From: Carboxydothermus pertinax
GTDB taxonomy: Bacteria > Bacillota > Z-2901 > Carboxydothermales > Carboxydothermaceae
Assembly: GCF_001950255.1 (NCBI RefSeq)
Contig: NZ_BDJK01000020.1
Coordinates: 78,666 to 142,665, forward strand
DNA: 64,000 nucleotides
Direction: 5' to 3'
This document shows positions 44,553 to 54,183 of the stretch, piece after piece. Made by a program: the position numbers and the translations under genes. The number at the start of each line of letters is the position of its first letter. The stretch's first letter is position 1. The notes under the pieces are model-generated. The model ran no database searches, had not been told where the DNA came from, and was given only the letters and a program-made list of their open reading frames with translations.

Positions 44553-44988
44553 CTACTTTTTTAATAAACTCCCGGTTAAATTCATCCCGTAGCGGTTTTA
44601 TATCCAAATACCTTTTAACTACCTCCGTTTCAAAATCCACTAATTTTTCTTTATCGGAATAGTACAAAATCTTTTTATCTTTTAAAACCCCGTACTGCAT
44701 ACTGAGCGGAACATCATTTAAAATAATTAAATCGATCTCCTCCGTCCCAAGAAATTCAATTAAATCATCTAAAAGTTCGATTTGTATTTCCAACCGTTCA
44801 GTCTTAGAAAGATTTCTATCCAGCAGTACTGCCAGATCAATATCGCTTAAAGGCCTAATCTCTCCCCGCCTATACGAGCCAAAAACATAAGCTACTACAA
44901 TTTTAGAGCCATACCTGGCAAAGACATTATTAATATCCGGGAAAACTTTATTTACTTTTTTAAAATCAACTTTTTTATACTTAATCAT
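44536..44988 (-). CDS. mntA: MntA-type nucleotidyltransferase antitoxin
   Basis: A 150-residue minimal nucleotidyltransferase with GSX10DXD (GSYRRGEIRPLSDIDLAVL, about residues 34-52) and a third acidic residue in EEIDLIIL. In this family it AMPylates and silences HepT. It is translated first; the 17-base overlap suggests coupling, as normal for MNT-HEPN modules. A 249-base A+T-rich spacer lies upstream. Confidence 0.93.
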   Translation of the reverse strand: MIKYKKVDFKKVNKVFPDINNVFARYGSKIVVAYVFGSYRRGEIRPLSDIDLAVLLDRNLSKTERLEIQIELLDDLIEFLGTEEIDLIILNDVPLSMQYGVLKDKKILYYSDKEKLVDFETEVVKRYLDIKPLRDEFNREFIKKVGDYLG

Positions 44989-45198
44989 AATTTCACCAAC
45001 CTATATCTAAACCTCACCACCAAAAATATCCTTTTCCTTATTTTACCTTACATAAGAAAACCAAGCAATTATAATTATTCCTCATGATATCTTATCTCCA
45101 GTTCCACAATTTTAATTAGGGAGCAAAACTACTTAAACAAAGAGTATTTTGCTATCTTTAAAAAGGAATACTTTAACACATTAAATTAATGCAAAATT

Positions 45199-45234
45199 AA
45201 AGGAGAATACCCTCCAAAGGGCATTCTCCTTTTT
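45199..45234 (-). terminator. Terminator after the fic gene
   Basis: AAGGAGAAT(A/G)CCC arms pairing with one mismatch around a short loop, just past the fic stop at 45238. Confidence 0.65.
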
Positions 45235-45237
45235 GGT

Positions 45238-45984
45238 TTAGTTTTCTTTTACTCCTAACGCATATAAGTAAATGTCTAAACTTCTCTCCACCGCTTTAGC
45301 TACGATATTTATAAAGTCTGAAAGGTCGTTTTCAGTACTGGCTTTTTCCAGAGCTTCCATATACTCTTTTCGTTCTTCAAGCTTTATTACGGCCGGGGGA
45401 TAGCCGTGCCTTAATAAAATTAAATTCATAAGAAGCCTGGCACAGCGACCGTTGCCGTCGACAAAAGGATGGATAAAAGTAAATTTGTGGTGAAATTTTG
45501 CTGCTAAGATTATTGGATGCAAGTTATTCTTGTTTTCCTGGTACCACTTTATTAATTCTTCCATCTTTTCCTGAACCAGATAATGCTCCGGTGGTCGATA
45601 GCGACTTCCGCTGATTAGGACGTTTATATTTCGGTATTTGCCGGCATTTTTATTGTCTATGGTCTTCAGGATAATGTAATGGAGCTGTTTAATAATTGTT
45701 TCATTAATATCAAGGTTTCTATTAACAATGTCCTCTATATAATCAAGAGCTTCTTTATGGTTTATTACCTCTAAATGTTCCTTTAAAGTTTTCCCGTGAC
45801 CTACGGTAAGTCCATCCTCTAATATTACTTTGGTTTCGGTTAAGGTTAAGGTGTTACCTTCAATAGCGTTGGAGTTGTAGGTTAATTCCAGATCAAAATA
45901 TTTTTTTAAATTTAAAGCAATTTCCCGGGGAAGGGGTCGATAACGGTCCACTATTGCTTTTTTTCTATCTATTTCTTGAAACAT
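45238..45984 (-). CDS. Fic-domain AMP/nucleotidyl transferase
   Basis: A 248-residue Fic protein. The active-site loop HPFVDGNGRCAR (His about 160) is intact. The N-terminal inhibitory helix motif SNAIEGN (about residue 30) makes it a class II, auto-inhibited Fic enzyme. ATG 45984 is preferred to the TTG 5 codons upstream. It would transfer AMP or another nucleotide to a target protein; the target is unknown. Confidence 0.9.
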   Translation of the reverse strand: MFQEIDRKKAIVDRYRPLPREIALNLKKYFDLELTYNSNAIEGNTLTLTETKVILEDGLTVGHGKTLKEHLEVINHKEALDYIEDIVNRNLDINETIIKQLHYIILKTIDNKNAGKYRNINVLISGSRYRPPEHYLVQEKMEELIKWYQENKNNLHPIILAAKFHHKFTFIHPFVDGNGRCARLLMNLILLRHGYPPAVIKLEERKEYMEALEKASTENDLSDFINIVAKAVERSLDIYLYALGVKEN

Positions 45985-46084
45985 AACATCACCATCCAAG
46001 GAAAGTAAACCTGATTTTTTAATTTTTATTTTGATAATTCCATTATATACCAGACAAGTGGACCTGTAAATTTCCCTTTAAAAA

Positions 46085-47446
46085 CTACCCCAAAAGCCCC
46101 AGGGAATTTAAAAAGATTACAATAACCAGGATTGGAGTTACGTATCTTACAATAAGATAGAAGACATCGATAATCCGCTGGTTGTTTATTAAGCCAAAGT
46201 TACCGAGTTCCTGGTATAAATCTTCTTTTTTTACAAAATAGCCAACAAAAATTGCAATAAATAAGCCACCAAGGGGTAAAAGGATGTTTGAAGATACATA
46301 ATCAAATAAATCAAAGATGTTTTTACCAAATAATTTAAAGTTGCTTATTACCGGGCTTCCACCCATGGATAAAGTAGCAAATACCCCAAAGACAAAGATT
46401 ATTGCAGTGGTTAAAAGCACCGCTTTCTTTCTCTCCATACCTTTTTCTTCGGCAAAATAAGCTACCGGCACTTCTACCATGGAGATCATCGCCGTAGTCG
46501 CTGCGATTGAAGTTAGGATAAAGAATAAAGTTAAAAGAACAGTTCCCAAAGGTAATTTAGTAAAGACCAAAGGAATAGTGATAAACAAAAGTCCCGGTCC
46601 GGCTGCCGGCTCCATATTAAAGGTAAAGACTACCGGAAAGATAGCCAAACCGGCTAAAAGGGATACCAGGGTATCGGAAAAGGCCACTTTTGCCGCTGTG
46701 GCAGGCATATTGTTTTCCCTGGTAAAGTAACTGCCGTAAGTGATCATCGTGCCCATACCTATGGACAATTTAAAGAAAGCAAGGCCTAAGGCAATGAGAA
46801 TACTGTCTCGGGTTATTTTAGAAAAATCCACGTTAATTAAAAAGTTAACCCCTTCCCGGGCACCATCTAAGGTTAATGCCCGGATGTCAATGATTAAAAT
46901 TAAAAGAAATAAGACCGGCATCAAGGTTTTGGTAACCCGTTCTATTCCTTTTTTCACACCAAAAATTAAGATTATGGCTACAACCAAAAGAACAACAAAC
47001 TGCCAAAGGATCGGATAAAAAGGATGAGAAATTGTTAGGTTAAAAAGTTCTTTGGATTTTTCAACGGTTATATTGTTAAACTCGCCAATAATACTTTTAA
47101 AAACATAAGAATAAACCCATCCTGCTACAGAGCTGTAAAAAAACATAATTAAAAACGAAGCTCCAACTCCCATCAGCCCTATAAATTTAAAGTTGGAATG
47201 GTTTAACTTTCTAAAAGCTCCTACAGCGTTACTGCGAGTTTTTCTTCCGATGTAAAATTCACTAATCATGATGGGTATACCCACAAACAAAATACATAAA
47301 AAGTAGATTAAAAGAAAGCCGCCGCCACCGTTCATGCCGGTAATGTAGGGAAATCTCCAGATGTTCCCAAGGCCTATGGCGGAACCCAATGTTGCAAAAA
47401 AGACCGCAAGGCTTGAAGAAAAAGTTTCCCGTTTTTTCCCTTCCAT
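46085..47446 (-). CDS. Sodium:neurotransmitter symporter (SNF) family transporter
   Basis: A 453-residue NSS/LeuT-type transporter. Start is ATG 47446, with AGGAGGAGC upstream; the longer frame from 47551 is not translated. Signature GSAIGLGNIWRFPYI (helix 1, sodium and substrate site) near residue 20, NGGGGFLLIYF, and further 10-11 helices ending near LLG. Imports an amino acid with Na+. Next to a truncated D-serine dehydratase, so D-serine or a similar amino acid might be its historic substrate. Confidence 0.92.
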   Translation of the reverse strand: MEGKKRETFSSSLAVFFATLGSAIGLGNIWRFPYITGMNGGGGFLLIYFLCILFVGIPIMISEFYIGRKTRSNAVGAFRKLNHSNFKFIGLMGVGASFLIMFFYSSVAGWVYSYVFKSIIGEFNNITVEKSKELFNLTISHPFYPILWQFVVLLVVAIILIFGVKKGIERVTKTLMPVLFLLILIIDIRALTLDGAREGVNFLINVDFSKITRDSILIALGLAFFKLSIGMGTMITYGSYFTRENNMPATAAKVAFSDTLVSLLAGLAIFPVVFTFNMEPAAGPGLLFITIPLVFTKLPLGTVLLTLFFILTSIAATTAMISMVEVPVAYFAEEKGMERKKAVLLTTAIIFVFGVFATLSMGGSPVISNFKLFGKNIFDLFDYVSSNILLPLGGLFIAIFVGYFVKKEDLYQELGNFGLINNQRIIDVFYLIVRYVTPILVIVIFLNSLGLLG

Positions 47447-47547
47447 ACTGCTCCTCCTACTGCCATAAATTTTAATAAAAAAGAAAACGCCCATTAATAT
47501 TTGGGCGGTCAAACCGTGCATAATTCTACATAAAACCTTATAATTTG

Positions 47548-48588
47548 TCAATACACATCTTTAAGGTAACTCTTACCCCTCATATACATTTCCCGGTAAA
47601 TCTCTTCCGGAATAAATATTCCTCCGGTTGCCCAGGAAATATGGATCGCATTTGCCCTGCTATTGACTAAAAGCGGCCCTTTTAGCGAGGCTGCTGCCGA
47701 TGGCTCAACTTTAATGTTTTCGCTGTCTTTTAATAGAGCTAACAACTTAAAAAGTTCCTCATCTTCGATGGTATAAATCCCGTCAATTAAAATATTGGCT
47801 ATTTCCGCTACGAGCTTGGAAGGAGACCCCACCGCCAGTCCGTCCGCTTCGGTAATGTTATCGAGACCAAAATCCCTTACGTGGATAGCGGAAAATTTCT
47901 GGGTAACCAAGCCCAAAAGCATGCAGGGTGAATGGGTGGGCTCCACAAAATAACAGTAAACATCGTCTTTAAAGATGGTTTTTAGCCCAAAGGAAATACC
48001 TCCCGGGGCCCCACCTACACCGCAAGGCAGGTAGACAAAAAGGGGGTTTTCTTTATTTACTTCAATGCCAAGCTCCGTTAACTGGTCTTTTAGCCGTAAA
48101 GCCGCAACAGAATAGCCCAAAAACAAATCCCGGGAGTTTTCATCATCGATAAAATAGGTGTTCTTCTCCGCCGCCGCTTTTTTCCGGCCTTCTTCTACCG
48201 CTTTAGAGTAATCCTCCCGGTATTCGATCACATTTACGTCGCGGTCTCTTAGGATTTTTTTCTTCCACTCTTTAGCATCATGGGACATGTGGACATCTAC
48301 TTTAAAACCTAAAGCTGCCGCCATGATTCCAATAGATAGCCCCAAATTTCCGGTAGAACCCACCGCTACTTTGTAGTTACTGAAAAATTTTTTAAACCGC
48401 TCCTCAGCGACTTTGGAGTAATCATCCTCCAAGGTAATGAGTCCATTTTCTAATAAAAGGGTTTCGGCATGCTTTAACACTTCATATATACCGCCCCGGG
48501 CTTTGATAGAACCGGCTACTTTTAAGTAGTTGTCGCATTTTAAGAAAAGACGGCCCTGAATTTCCCCGCCGTAAAAAGGGGCATCAAG
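47548..48588 (-). pseudogene. dsdA: D-serine dehydratase, 5'-truncated
   Basis: An open frame of about 347 codons matches D-serine ammonia-lyase from [20 protein letters not shown] onward (PLP Lys in SIKAR), including [11 protein letters not shown] and the C-terminal catalytic region [11 protein letters not shown]. The first about 90 residues of the family are missing: an in-frame stop at 48589-48591 lies just before LDAPFYGG, and there is no good start. An internal ATG at 48480 would omit the PLP lysine. Probably inactive. Confidence 0.8.
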
Positions 48589-48650
48589 TTATTGCCCAAA
48601 AAATTTATAACTACGTAAAAGAAAACTACCCCCACTTACTGCGGAAGTAG
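48576..48650 (+). pseudogene. Tail of a GDSL/SGNH-type hydrolase
   Basis: The plus-strand frame [20 protein letters not shown] ends at 48650. The GHxxIA pattern (catalytic His block) is typical of SGNH/GDSL lipase-esterase C-termini. It meets the 5' truncation of dsdA at about 48580, marking a rearrangement junction. Confidence 0.45.
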
Positions 48651-48656
48651 TTTTTC
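48622..48656 (+). terminator. Terminator after the SGNH tail
   Basis: AAAACTAC/GTAGTTTT stem with inner CC/GG pairing and T5; the remnant's own terminator survived. Confidence 0.6.
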
Positions 48657-48779
48657 ATTTGACACATAAAACTACAACAATTATAACAAAAGCGTTTGGG
48701 AATACCGCTCTTACTACTATCTTTGCCGCTAAGGAGTCTCACCTTACGGGCAACACACTCATACCGGGCGTACATACAA

Positions 48780-48814
48780 AAAGCCACCCAGATAATTACC
48801 ATCTAGGTGGCTTT
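48780..48814 (-). terminator. Terminator of the adh-aor-moaD operon
   Basis: AAAGCCACC-C-AGAT and ATCT-A-GGTGGCTTT pair with one mismatch, followed by T-rich sequence on the minus strand, just past the MoaD-like stop. Confidence 0.85.
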
Positions 48815-48820
48815 CAAAAT

Positions 48821-49021
48821 TTATCCTCCCGCAAGTACCATCATTAATTTAATTTCATCGCCATCCGCCAATTTGTATAAGTTTAATTCTCCGGGGGTAA
48901 GAACCCAACCATTTATTATCACCAGAGTTAACGGATCAACCTCAACTCCGGCTATCTTTAACGCCTCTGCTGCCGTCATTCCTTCTTTAAATTCAATTTT
49001 TTTCTTCCCAACCGTAACCAT
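48821..49021 (-). CDS. MoaD/ThiS-family sulfur carrier
   Basis: A 66-residue beta-grasp protein ending in the Gly-Gly needed for thiocarboxylate activation. ThiS-like pattern: VTVGKKKIEFKEGMTAAEAL and KLADGDEIKLMMVLAGG. It overlaps the aldehyde oxidoreductase gene at one base and is probably the sulfur donor for its tungsto- or molybdopterin cofactor, as often seen beside AOR genes. Confidence 0.85.
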   Translation of the reverse strand: MVTVGKKKIEFKEGMTAAEALKIAGVEVDPLTLVIINGWVLTPGELNLYKLADGDEIKLMMVLAGG

Positions 49022-50724
49022 TAGAATTCAAATATCGTATCCAGCTCCACATCATTGGTATCAAATTGCGAACCAGTGGCAGCAGAGCGCTCCTTATAGA
49101 AAAACTCTGGTAAACGATCATCGGCAGTCGTCATACCCGCCAGTCGGTTAAACTCTCTCTCGGTAAGTAAGGTTTTAATTCCCAGGGCCGCTAACCTAGA
49201 GGCCGAAGCTTCGCCCCCGTACAGTGCTGCCATCATTTCCGCCAGATACGGCAGGCCATTTACCGCATGGGCAAAGGCAAAAATACACATCATACTATCA
49301 GCAAAAGCCATCGCTACCTGCAGCTTATTGGAAGCATAAGCTTGAGCAGCCCGGCCGGTATCATCAAAAGCCCGCCCCATTGTCAACCCTGCTGTGTGAT
49401 CGGCACCCATCGGGCTCGTAGCATAGGTTATTCCTGTTCCCTTTGTATTCCGGGGATCGTAGCCGGGAAGCGATTGGTGTTTCACTACCGGAATGCGCTT
49501 GCATCCTAAGTGCTTACCAACCGCTTCGCAACCCTGGCCCAAAAGCTTCCCAAAATCCGTACCCTCAGCCATTTCTTTTAACAATCCCAAAGCCGCCTCT
49601 GCATCACCCCACGGTATTTTACCTGCTTCCATGCAAACCGCGATCGTGTTGCCTACCTCAATCGTGTCGACGCCAAGATCATCACAAATGCGGTCCATCG
49701 CAGCAATCGCGTCTAAATCAGCTATGTGGCAATTAGGGCCCATAATTGCTACCGTTTCATATTCCAATGCCGAAGTCAGATAGTTGCAATCTTTATCGTT
49801 ATAAATATTTGAACATTTTACCACGCACCCCGGCTGACAGGCACATTTATTACGGCCATTACGGGATTGTAAATTGGTCATAAACTTATTGGCTCCAACC
49901 TCGGTATACTGCGGAAACAATCTCCCGGAAAAATTATCTACAGGTAATATCCCAGTTGCTCCTGTAACTTCAATGGTTGCAATTGTACCAATATTGTGGA
50001 AGGGGTCGTTTTGCGCACCTTCGGCAATTAGTTTGTTTAGTTTTGTGCAGGCTTCGTCAAATCTGTTTTTATCAAAATACTCGACTTGATATTTAACCTC
50101 CGGTTTCTCAATAACTATTGCTTTTAACTTTTTGCTGCCCATTAAGGCACCAAGACCACCCCGCGCTGCTGCCCTGCTGGGATGCCCAGAAGTAAAGTCC
50201 GTAATTTGAATGGAAGCACATTGATAAAGCCGCTCTCCAGCACTGCCAATTGAAATGGTAGCTATATTGTCACCGTATTGCTCCCGCATTTTTTCACTAA
50301 ACTCATAATTATTTACCCCGCGATATGCCGTTGCATCTTTTAACGTAGCATTGCCCCGAGCGTCAATATAGAGATACCATAACCCATCTTTTTCCGGCAG
50401 GTCTTTTACCACAATAAGTTTAATCCCTTGCTCGGCCAGTAAAGTTGCAGCATAGCCTCCGGAATTACTTTCTTTAATTCCTCCCGTTAATGGGCTCTTT
50501 CCACCTATGGACAGTCGATGAGCCGTTGTTAACTTGGTCCCTGCAAAAAGGGTAGTACAGACAATTAACTGATTTTCTCTTCCCAGCGGGTCACACTGTG
50601 GTGGCACATTTTTTATCATGTACTGAGCAATTAAAGCTCTTCCCCCTAACTCCCGGTACTCTTCTTCAAGGGGTTCCTTTTTGGCCGCTAAATCTCTCAT
50701 ATTTACCGTTATTTTAGACCACAT
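49021..50724 (-). CDS. Aldehyde:ferredoxin oxidoreductase family enzyme (tungsten type)
   Basis: A 567-residue AOR. It oxidises aldehydes to acids with ferredoxin, or works in reverse to reduce acids. The N-terminal domain has GGRALIAQYMI and the pterin-binding segment around HPSRAAARGGLGALMGSKKL (about residues 182-201). The [4Fe-4S] motif CACQPGCVVKC is near residue 292. In the operon adh-aor-moaD it links acid, aldehyde and alcohol. It is shorter than typical 600-residue AORs at the C-terminus and belongs to a diverged subgroup, so the aldehyde substrate is open. Confidence 0.9.
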   Translation of the reverse strand: MWSKITVNMRDLAAKKEPLEEEYRELGGRALIAQYMIKNVPPQCDPLGRENQLIVCTTLFAGTKLTTAHRLSIGGKSPLTGGIKESNSGGYAATLLAEQGIKLIVVKDLPEKDGLWYLYIDARGNATLKDATAYRGVNNYEFSEKMREQYGDNIATISIGSAGERLYQCASIQITDFTSGHPSRAAARGGLGALMGSKKLKAIVIEKPEVKYQVEYFDKNRFDEACTKLNKLIAEGAQNDPFHNIGTIATIEVTGATGILPVDNFSGRLFPQYTEVGANKFMTNLQSRNGRNKCACQPGCVVKCSNIYNDKDCNYLTSALEYETVAIMGPNCHIADLDAIAAMDRICDDLGVDTIEVGNTIAVCMEAGKIPWGDAEAALGLLKEMAEGTDFGKLLGQGCEAVGKHLGCKRIPVVKHQSLPGYDPRNTKGTGITYATSPMGADHTAGLTMGRAFDDTGRAAQAYASNKLQVAMAFADSMMCIFAFAHAVNGLPYLAEMMAALYGGEASASRLAALGIKTLLTEREFNRLAGMTTADDRLPEFFYKERSAATGSQFDTNDVELDTIFEF

Positions 50725-50745
50725 TGTATTTACCTCCCTTCAATT

Positions 50746-51900
50746 TTACGCATCATAAGCTGACTTAAGCATTTGGGCTACTTTAGCTGCAGAAATCCGA
50801 TAAGGAACAATGGCAAAACCGTTGTCCGCTACCACCTTGGGTGCTAATTTTAAAACCGCTTCCAGCGGTAATCCTAATTCTTTCATATTGGGAATGTCCA
50901 GGGATTTAATAAAGGAACGAATAGCCTGGCGAGCAGTAGTCCCAATTTCCTCCGGTGAAGCATCTTCCTTCAACGGTACGCCCATACTCTCACAAATCAT
51001 TTTCACCTTTTTATACTCCGTTTTTGCGGTATATTCGATAACTTCTGGTAAAGCAACTGCACAGGCAATCCCGTGCGGGATATGAAAATTAGCCCCGAGA
51101 GTATGCGCTATCGAATGACCGAGATGCACAAGGGCATTGGTAAAAGCCATGCCGGCATACGTTGAAGCTAAAAGCATATTTTCTCTGGCTTCTAGGTTTG
51201 AACCATCCTTATAGGCTATCGGTAGCCACTTTACAATTAGACGAATGGCCTCCCGGGCCAGAGCATCCGATAAAGGATTTGCCTGTCCTCCCGTTAAAGA
51301 TTCCACGGCATGAGCAAACGCATCAATTCCCGTTGCGGCGGTCATTTTGGGGGGTAAACCTAAGGTCAAATCCGGGTCTAAGATAGCAAGCTTGGCCACA
51401 CAAACCGGACTTACTACACTATCCTTTGTCCCTAAGGAGGTGCAAGAGATTACGCACATGTTGGTTACTTCACTACCCGTTCCGCTGGTTGTGGGAATAA
51501 AAACCATCGGAACTCCCGGCTTTAAATTTTTCTGGACGCCAAAATATTTTCTAAGGGGTGGTTCGTTATTTATTAAGACGTTTATTCCTTTAGCCGTATC
51601 GATCGAGCTTCCCCCTCCAACAGCTACGATCCCGTCAATTTTTTCTTTTCTGGCAATTTCCGCTGCTTCTTCCACCATCGTATCCGGGGGATCGGGCAAA
51701 ACACCATCAAATAAAACTGTTTCTATCCCGGCATTTTGTAAGTTTTCGATGATTTGATCCGCTATTCCCACCTCTTTTATCCCTTTGTCGTAAACCACCA
51801 TTACTTTTCTACAACCCAGCTCCCGCACCTTCAGTCCCGTTCTCAGCGAGGAACCGCTTCCCATTAAAAGCGGTACAAAAATATTAAACGAAGTAATCAC
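50746..51900 (-). CDS. Iron-containing alcohol dehydrogenase
   Basis: A 384-residue group III ADH with the cofactor motif GGGSSIDTAKGI (about 97-108), TTSGTGSEVTN, and metal ligands within DAFAHAVES (Asp/His), HSIAHTLGANFHIPHG (His). Interconverts an alcohol and aldehyde with NAD(P)H. First gene of the operon; the aldehyde product would go to the AOR. A PucR-type regulator is divergent from it. Confidence 0.94.
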   Translation of the reverse strand: MITSFNIFVPLLMGSGSSLRTGLKVRELGCRKVMVVYDKGIKEVGIADQIIENLQNAGIETVLFDGVLPDPPDTMVEEAAEIARKEKIDGIVAVGGGSSIDTAKGINVLINNEPPLRKYFGVQKNLKPGVPMVFIPTTSGTGSEVTNMCVISCTSLGTKDSVVSPVCVAKLAILDPDLTLGLPPKMTAATGIDAFAHAVESLTGGQANPLSDALAREAIRLIVKWLPIAYKDGSNLEARENMLLASTYAGMAFTNALVHLGHSIAHTLGANFHIPHGIACAVALPEVIEYTAKTEYKKVKMICESMGVPLKEDASPEEIGTTARQAIRSFIKSLDIPNMKELGLPLEAVLKLAPKVVADNGFAIVPYRISAAKVAQMLKSAYDA

Positions 51901-52096
51901 TATTAGCCCACTCCTTTCTTTATAGTTTTATTTCTTATTTTAACAATTGCTTTTACCTTAAAATTTGTCCTAAAAGCACAAAAAATAAGCATAATTTTTG
52001 TGTTATTATTACAATTCAGAATATTACATTTTAATTTATTTAATTGAATCTTCTCAATTTTTTCTTTATTATTAAAATTGTCAGGAGGTAACTTTT

Positions 52097-53605
52097 ATGA
52101 CCTTTCATGAAGTTGTGGAAATGCTGGCAAAAAAATTTACCATAGAAACTCATTTAAGCGAGACTTCCCCTGAAGTCAAGGATTTTAAACTGGTAAGCGA
52201 AACCGAAACTTCCTGGGATGAAAATACCATCTACATTGGAAATCTTAATAAGATAAACAGTTTACCCCCAAACCCCATTATGCTTATTTGTTCTACTGAA
52301 AAAATTTCTCTGCCAAAAGGGAGCAACTATATCATCGTTCGAGAGCACGAACTGGCAGAAATTTTCAACGAGGTAAAAAATATAATTTTTGATGATTTAA
52401 CAGAAGCAAACAAATTAATCGAACTTGCAACTATGGCCTTAAAGGGTAAAAGCCTTCCTTCACTCATTAACTTTGCTGCTTCCCATCTTGGCAACGCTTT
52501 GGTTCTTATCGATGCCAGTCAGCGCGTCCTCGCCTATTCAACCAATTTTGAAATTGTTGATCCTTTGTGGAAGCAAAATGTAAGTAGGGGATATTGTTCG
52601 TATGAATTTATTCAAAAAGTGCGTGCCAGTAAAGATATGACCGAGTGGAGTAAGTATGGGAGTGACACCCAAATTATCACTTTAGCAGGAGATAAGCAAC
52701 CAAAACTGGTAACCCGCATCACCCAAGAAGAACATGTGGTTGGCGCCCTGATTATGATTGAACATCACACTCCATTACAAAGCTATCATTTTAAACAACT
52801 ACCTATTGTCGGTCGAATTTTATTTGATGTTTTTTTCCGAGAATCTGGAGGAGGAACTTTTAATCGTTCCCTTTATAGTACACTTCTTTTTAAACTTTTA
52901 GACGAGAGCGATCTCCAGGATACTTATGAACAAATAAATACATTAGATATTCACTTCCCCGCTAAAATGCATATTGTTGTTGCTCGTTTCGTCCAAAACA
53001 TCAATAACCGCTATTTGAAATACACCTTTAGCCTGGAATTAGAAAGGATTTTCCCCAAAGGGTATGCCGTAATTTATAAAGGTTACATTGGCATCCTGGT
53101 GCCGAATGTTGATAAAAACCACCTGCTTGAACTGACCAAACTTGCTCAAAAAGAAAATGTCAGTATCGGTATCAGCTGGCCTTTTTACAATATTAGGGAG
53201 TTTAAACAGCAATTTTATCAGGCAGTTGCTGCCATTAAGCACGCCGAAAAACTTGGCTTAACCAAGCAAGTCTTTAGTTACAGCGATTTTCACTTTTTTG
53301 ATTTTCTTAATAATTATATCGGGAAAATGCCCCTTGAAAATTACTGTCATCCAGCTTTAACTATCTTAAAAGAGTACGACAATAAAAATCATACCGAACT
53401 TTACCTGACTTTAAAAACTTATTTTGAGTGCAATAAAAATCTCAAACTAACTTCGGAAAAATTGTTTATTCACAAAAATACGCTGGTTTATCGTCTCAAA
53501 CGGATTCAGGATCTTATCCAGCTGGATCTTGACGAGCTCCCTGTGGTTTTATCCCTTCTGCTTTCGTTTCAAATCGATACTTACGTGCAAAATCGACTTT
53601 ATTAG
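52097..53605 (+). CDS. PucR/CdaR-family transcriptional regulator
   Basis: A 502-residue regulator: an N-terminal sensing region (about 1-270; PucR-like N-domain with DASQRVLAYSTN) and a C-terminal PucR helix-turn-helix (about 440-495) with LTSEKLFIHKNTLVYRLKRI. AGGAGGT precedes ATG 52097. It is divergent from adh-aor-moaD across 196 bases and is the obvious candidate to activate that operon in response to an alcohol or aldehyde. Confidence 0.88.
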   Translation: MTFHEVVEMLAKKFTIETHLSETSPEVKDFKLVSETETSWDENTIYIGNLNKINSLPPNPIMLICSTEKISLPKGSNYIIVREHELAEIFNEVKNIIFDDLTEANKLIELATMALKGKSLPSLINFAASHLGNALVLIDASQRVLAYSTNFEIVDPLWKQNVSRGYCSYEFIQKVRASKDMTEWSKYGSDTQIITLAGDKQPKLVTRITQEEHVVGALIMIEHHTPLQSYHFKQLPIVGRILFDVFFRESGGGTFNRSLYSTLLFKLLDESDLQDTYEQINTLDIHFPAKMHIVVARFVQNINNRYLKYTFSLELERIFPKGYAVIYKGYIGILVPNVDKNHLLELTKLAQKENVSIGISWPFYNIREFKQQFYQAVAAIKHAEKLGLTKQVFSYSDFHFFDFLNNYIGKMPLENYCHPALTILKEYDNKNHTELYLTLKTYFECNKNLKLTSEKLFIHKNTLVYRLKRIQDLIQLDLDELPVVLSLLLSFQIDTYVQNRLY

Positions 53606-53703
53606 CACAGTAAAAAACCTTCGGCACAACCACGGAATAACCAAGCTCCTTTACCGGAAATTTCTCTGGAGCTGTTGCGAAGAACCTGCTAGCAATAAAC
53701 TCT

Positions 53704-54183
53704 CTACTTATGATACGGTTCCCCCCGGATTATCTTAAACGCCCGGTAGATTTGTTCTAAAAGAATTAAGCGCATGAGCTGGTGAGGGTAAGTCATCCGC
53801 CCAAAGGAGAGTTTAAAATCGGCACGTTCTAAAACCTCCCGGGAAAGGCCAAGGGAACCGCCAATTAAAAAGGTAAGTTTACTTTGTCCGTAAAGGCTTT
53901 TTTCGGAAATAAAAGAGGCGAGCTCTTCGGAGGAAAGGTTTTTCCCTTTAATATCAAGGGCAATAATAAAAGAAGAAGGGGGGATTTTGGCTAAGATCCG
54001 CTCCCCTTCTTTCTTTACTACCTTTTCGGCCTCGGCCAAGAATAAGTTTTCCGGAGCGTTTTCGTCGTCTACTTCAATTACCGTTAAACGGGCATAAGGG
54101 GATAGCCGCTTTAAATATTCGGCTATCCCCTCTTTTAAATACTTTTCTTTGATTTTTCCTACGGCAACAATAGTTATCTCCAT
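53704..54183 (-). CDS. rlmH: 23S rRNA pseudouridine-1915 N3-methyltransferase RlmH
   Basis: A 159-residue SPOUT methyltransferase that modifies pseudouridine 1915 in helix 69 of 23S rRNA. The trefoil-knot signature [20 protein letters not shown] (about 103-122) and [25 protein letters not shown] are intact; length is exactly normal. It follows the CxxH/CxxC gene directly. Confidence 0.97.
   Translation of the reverse strand: MEITIVAVGKIKEKYLKEGIAEYLKRLSPYARLTVIEVDDENAPENLFLAEAEKVVKKEGERILAKIPPSSFIIALDIKGKNLSSEELASFISEKSLYGQSKLTFLIGGSLGLSREVLERADFKLSFGRMTYPHQLMRLILLEQIYRAFKIIRGEPYHK

Noticed and set aside
48659..48847. 62-residue plus-strand frame between the dsdA remnant and the MoaD-like gene
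   Set aside because: No ribosome-binding site, runs through the terminator hairpin at 48780, and no recognisable family.
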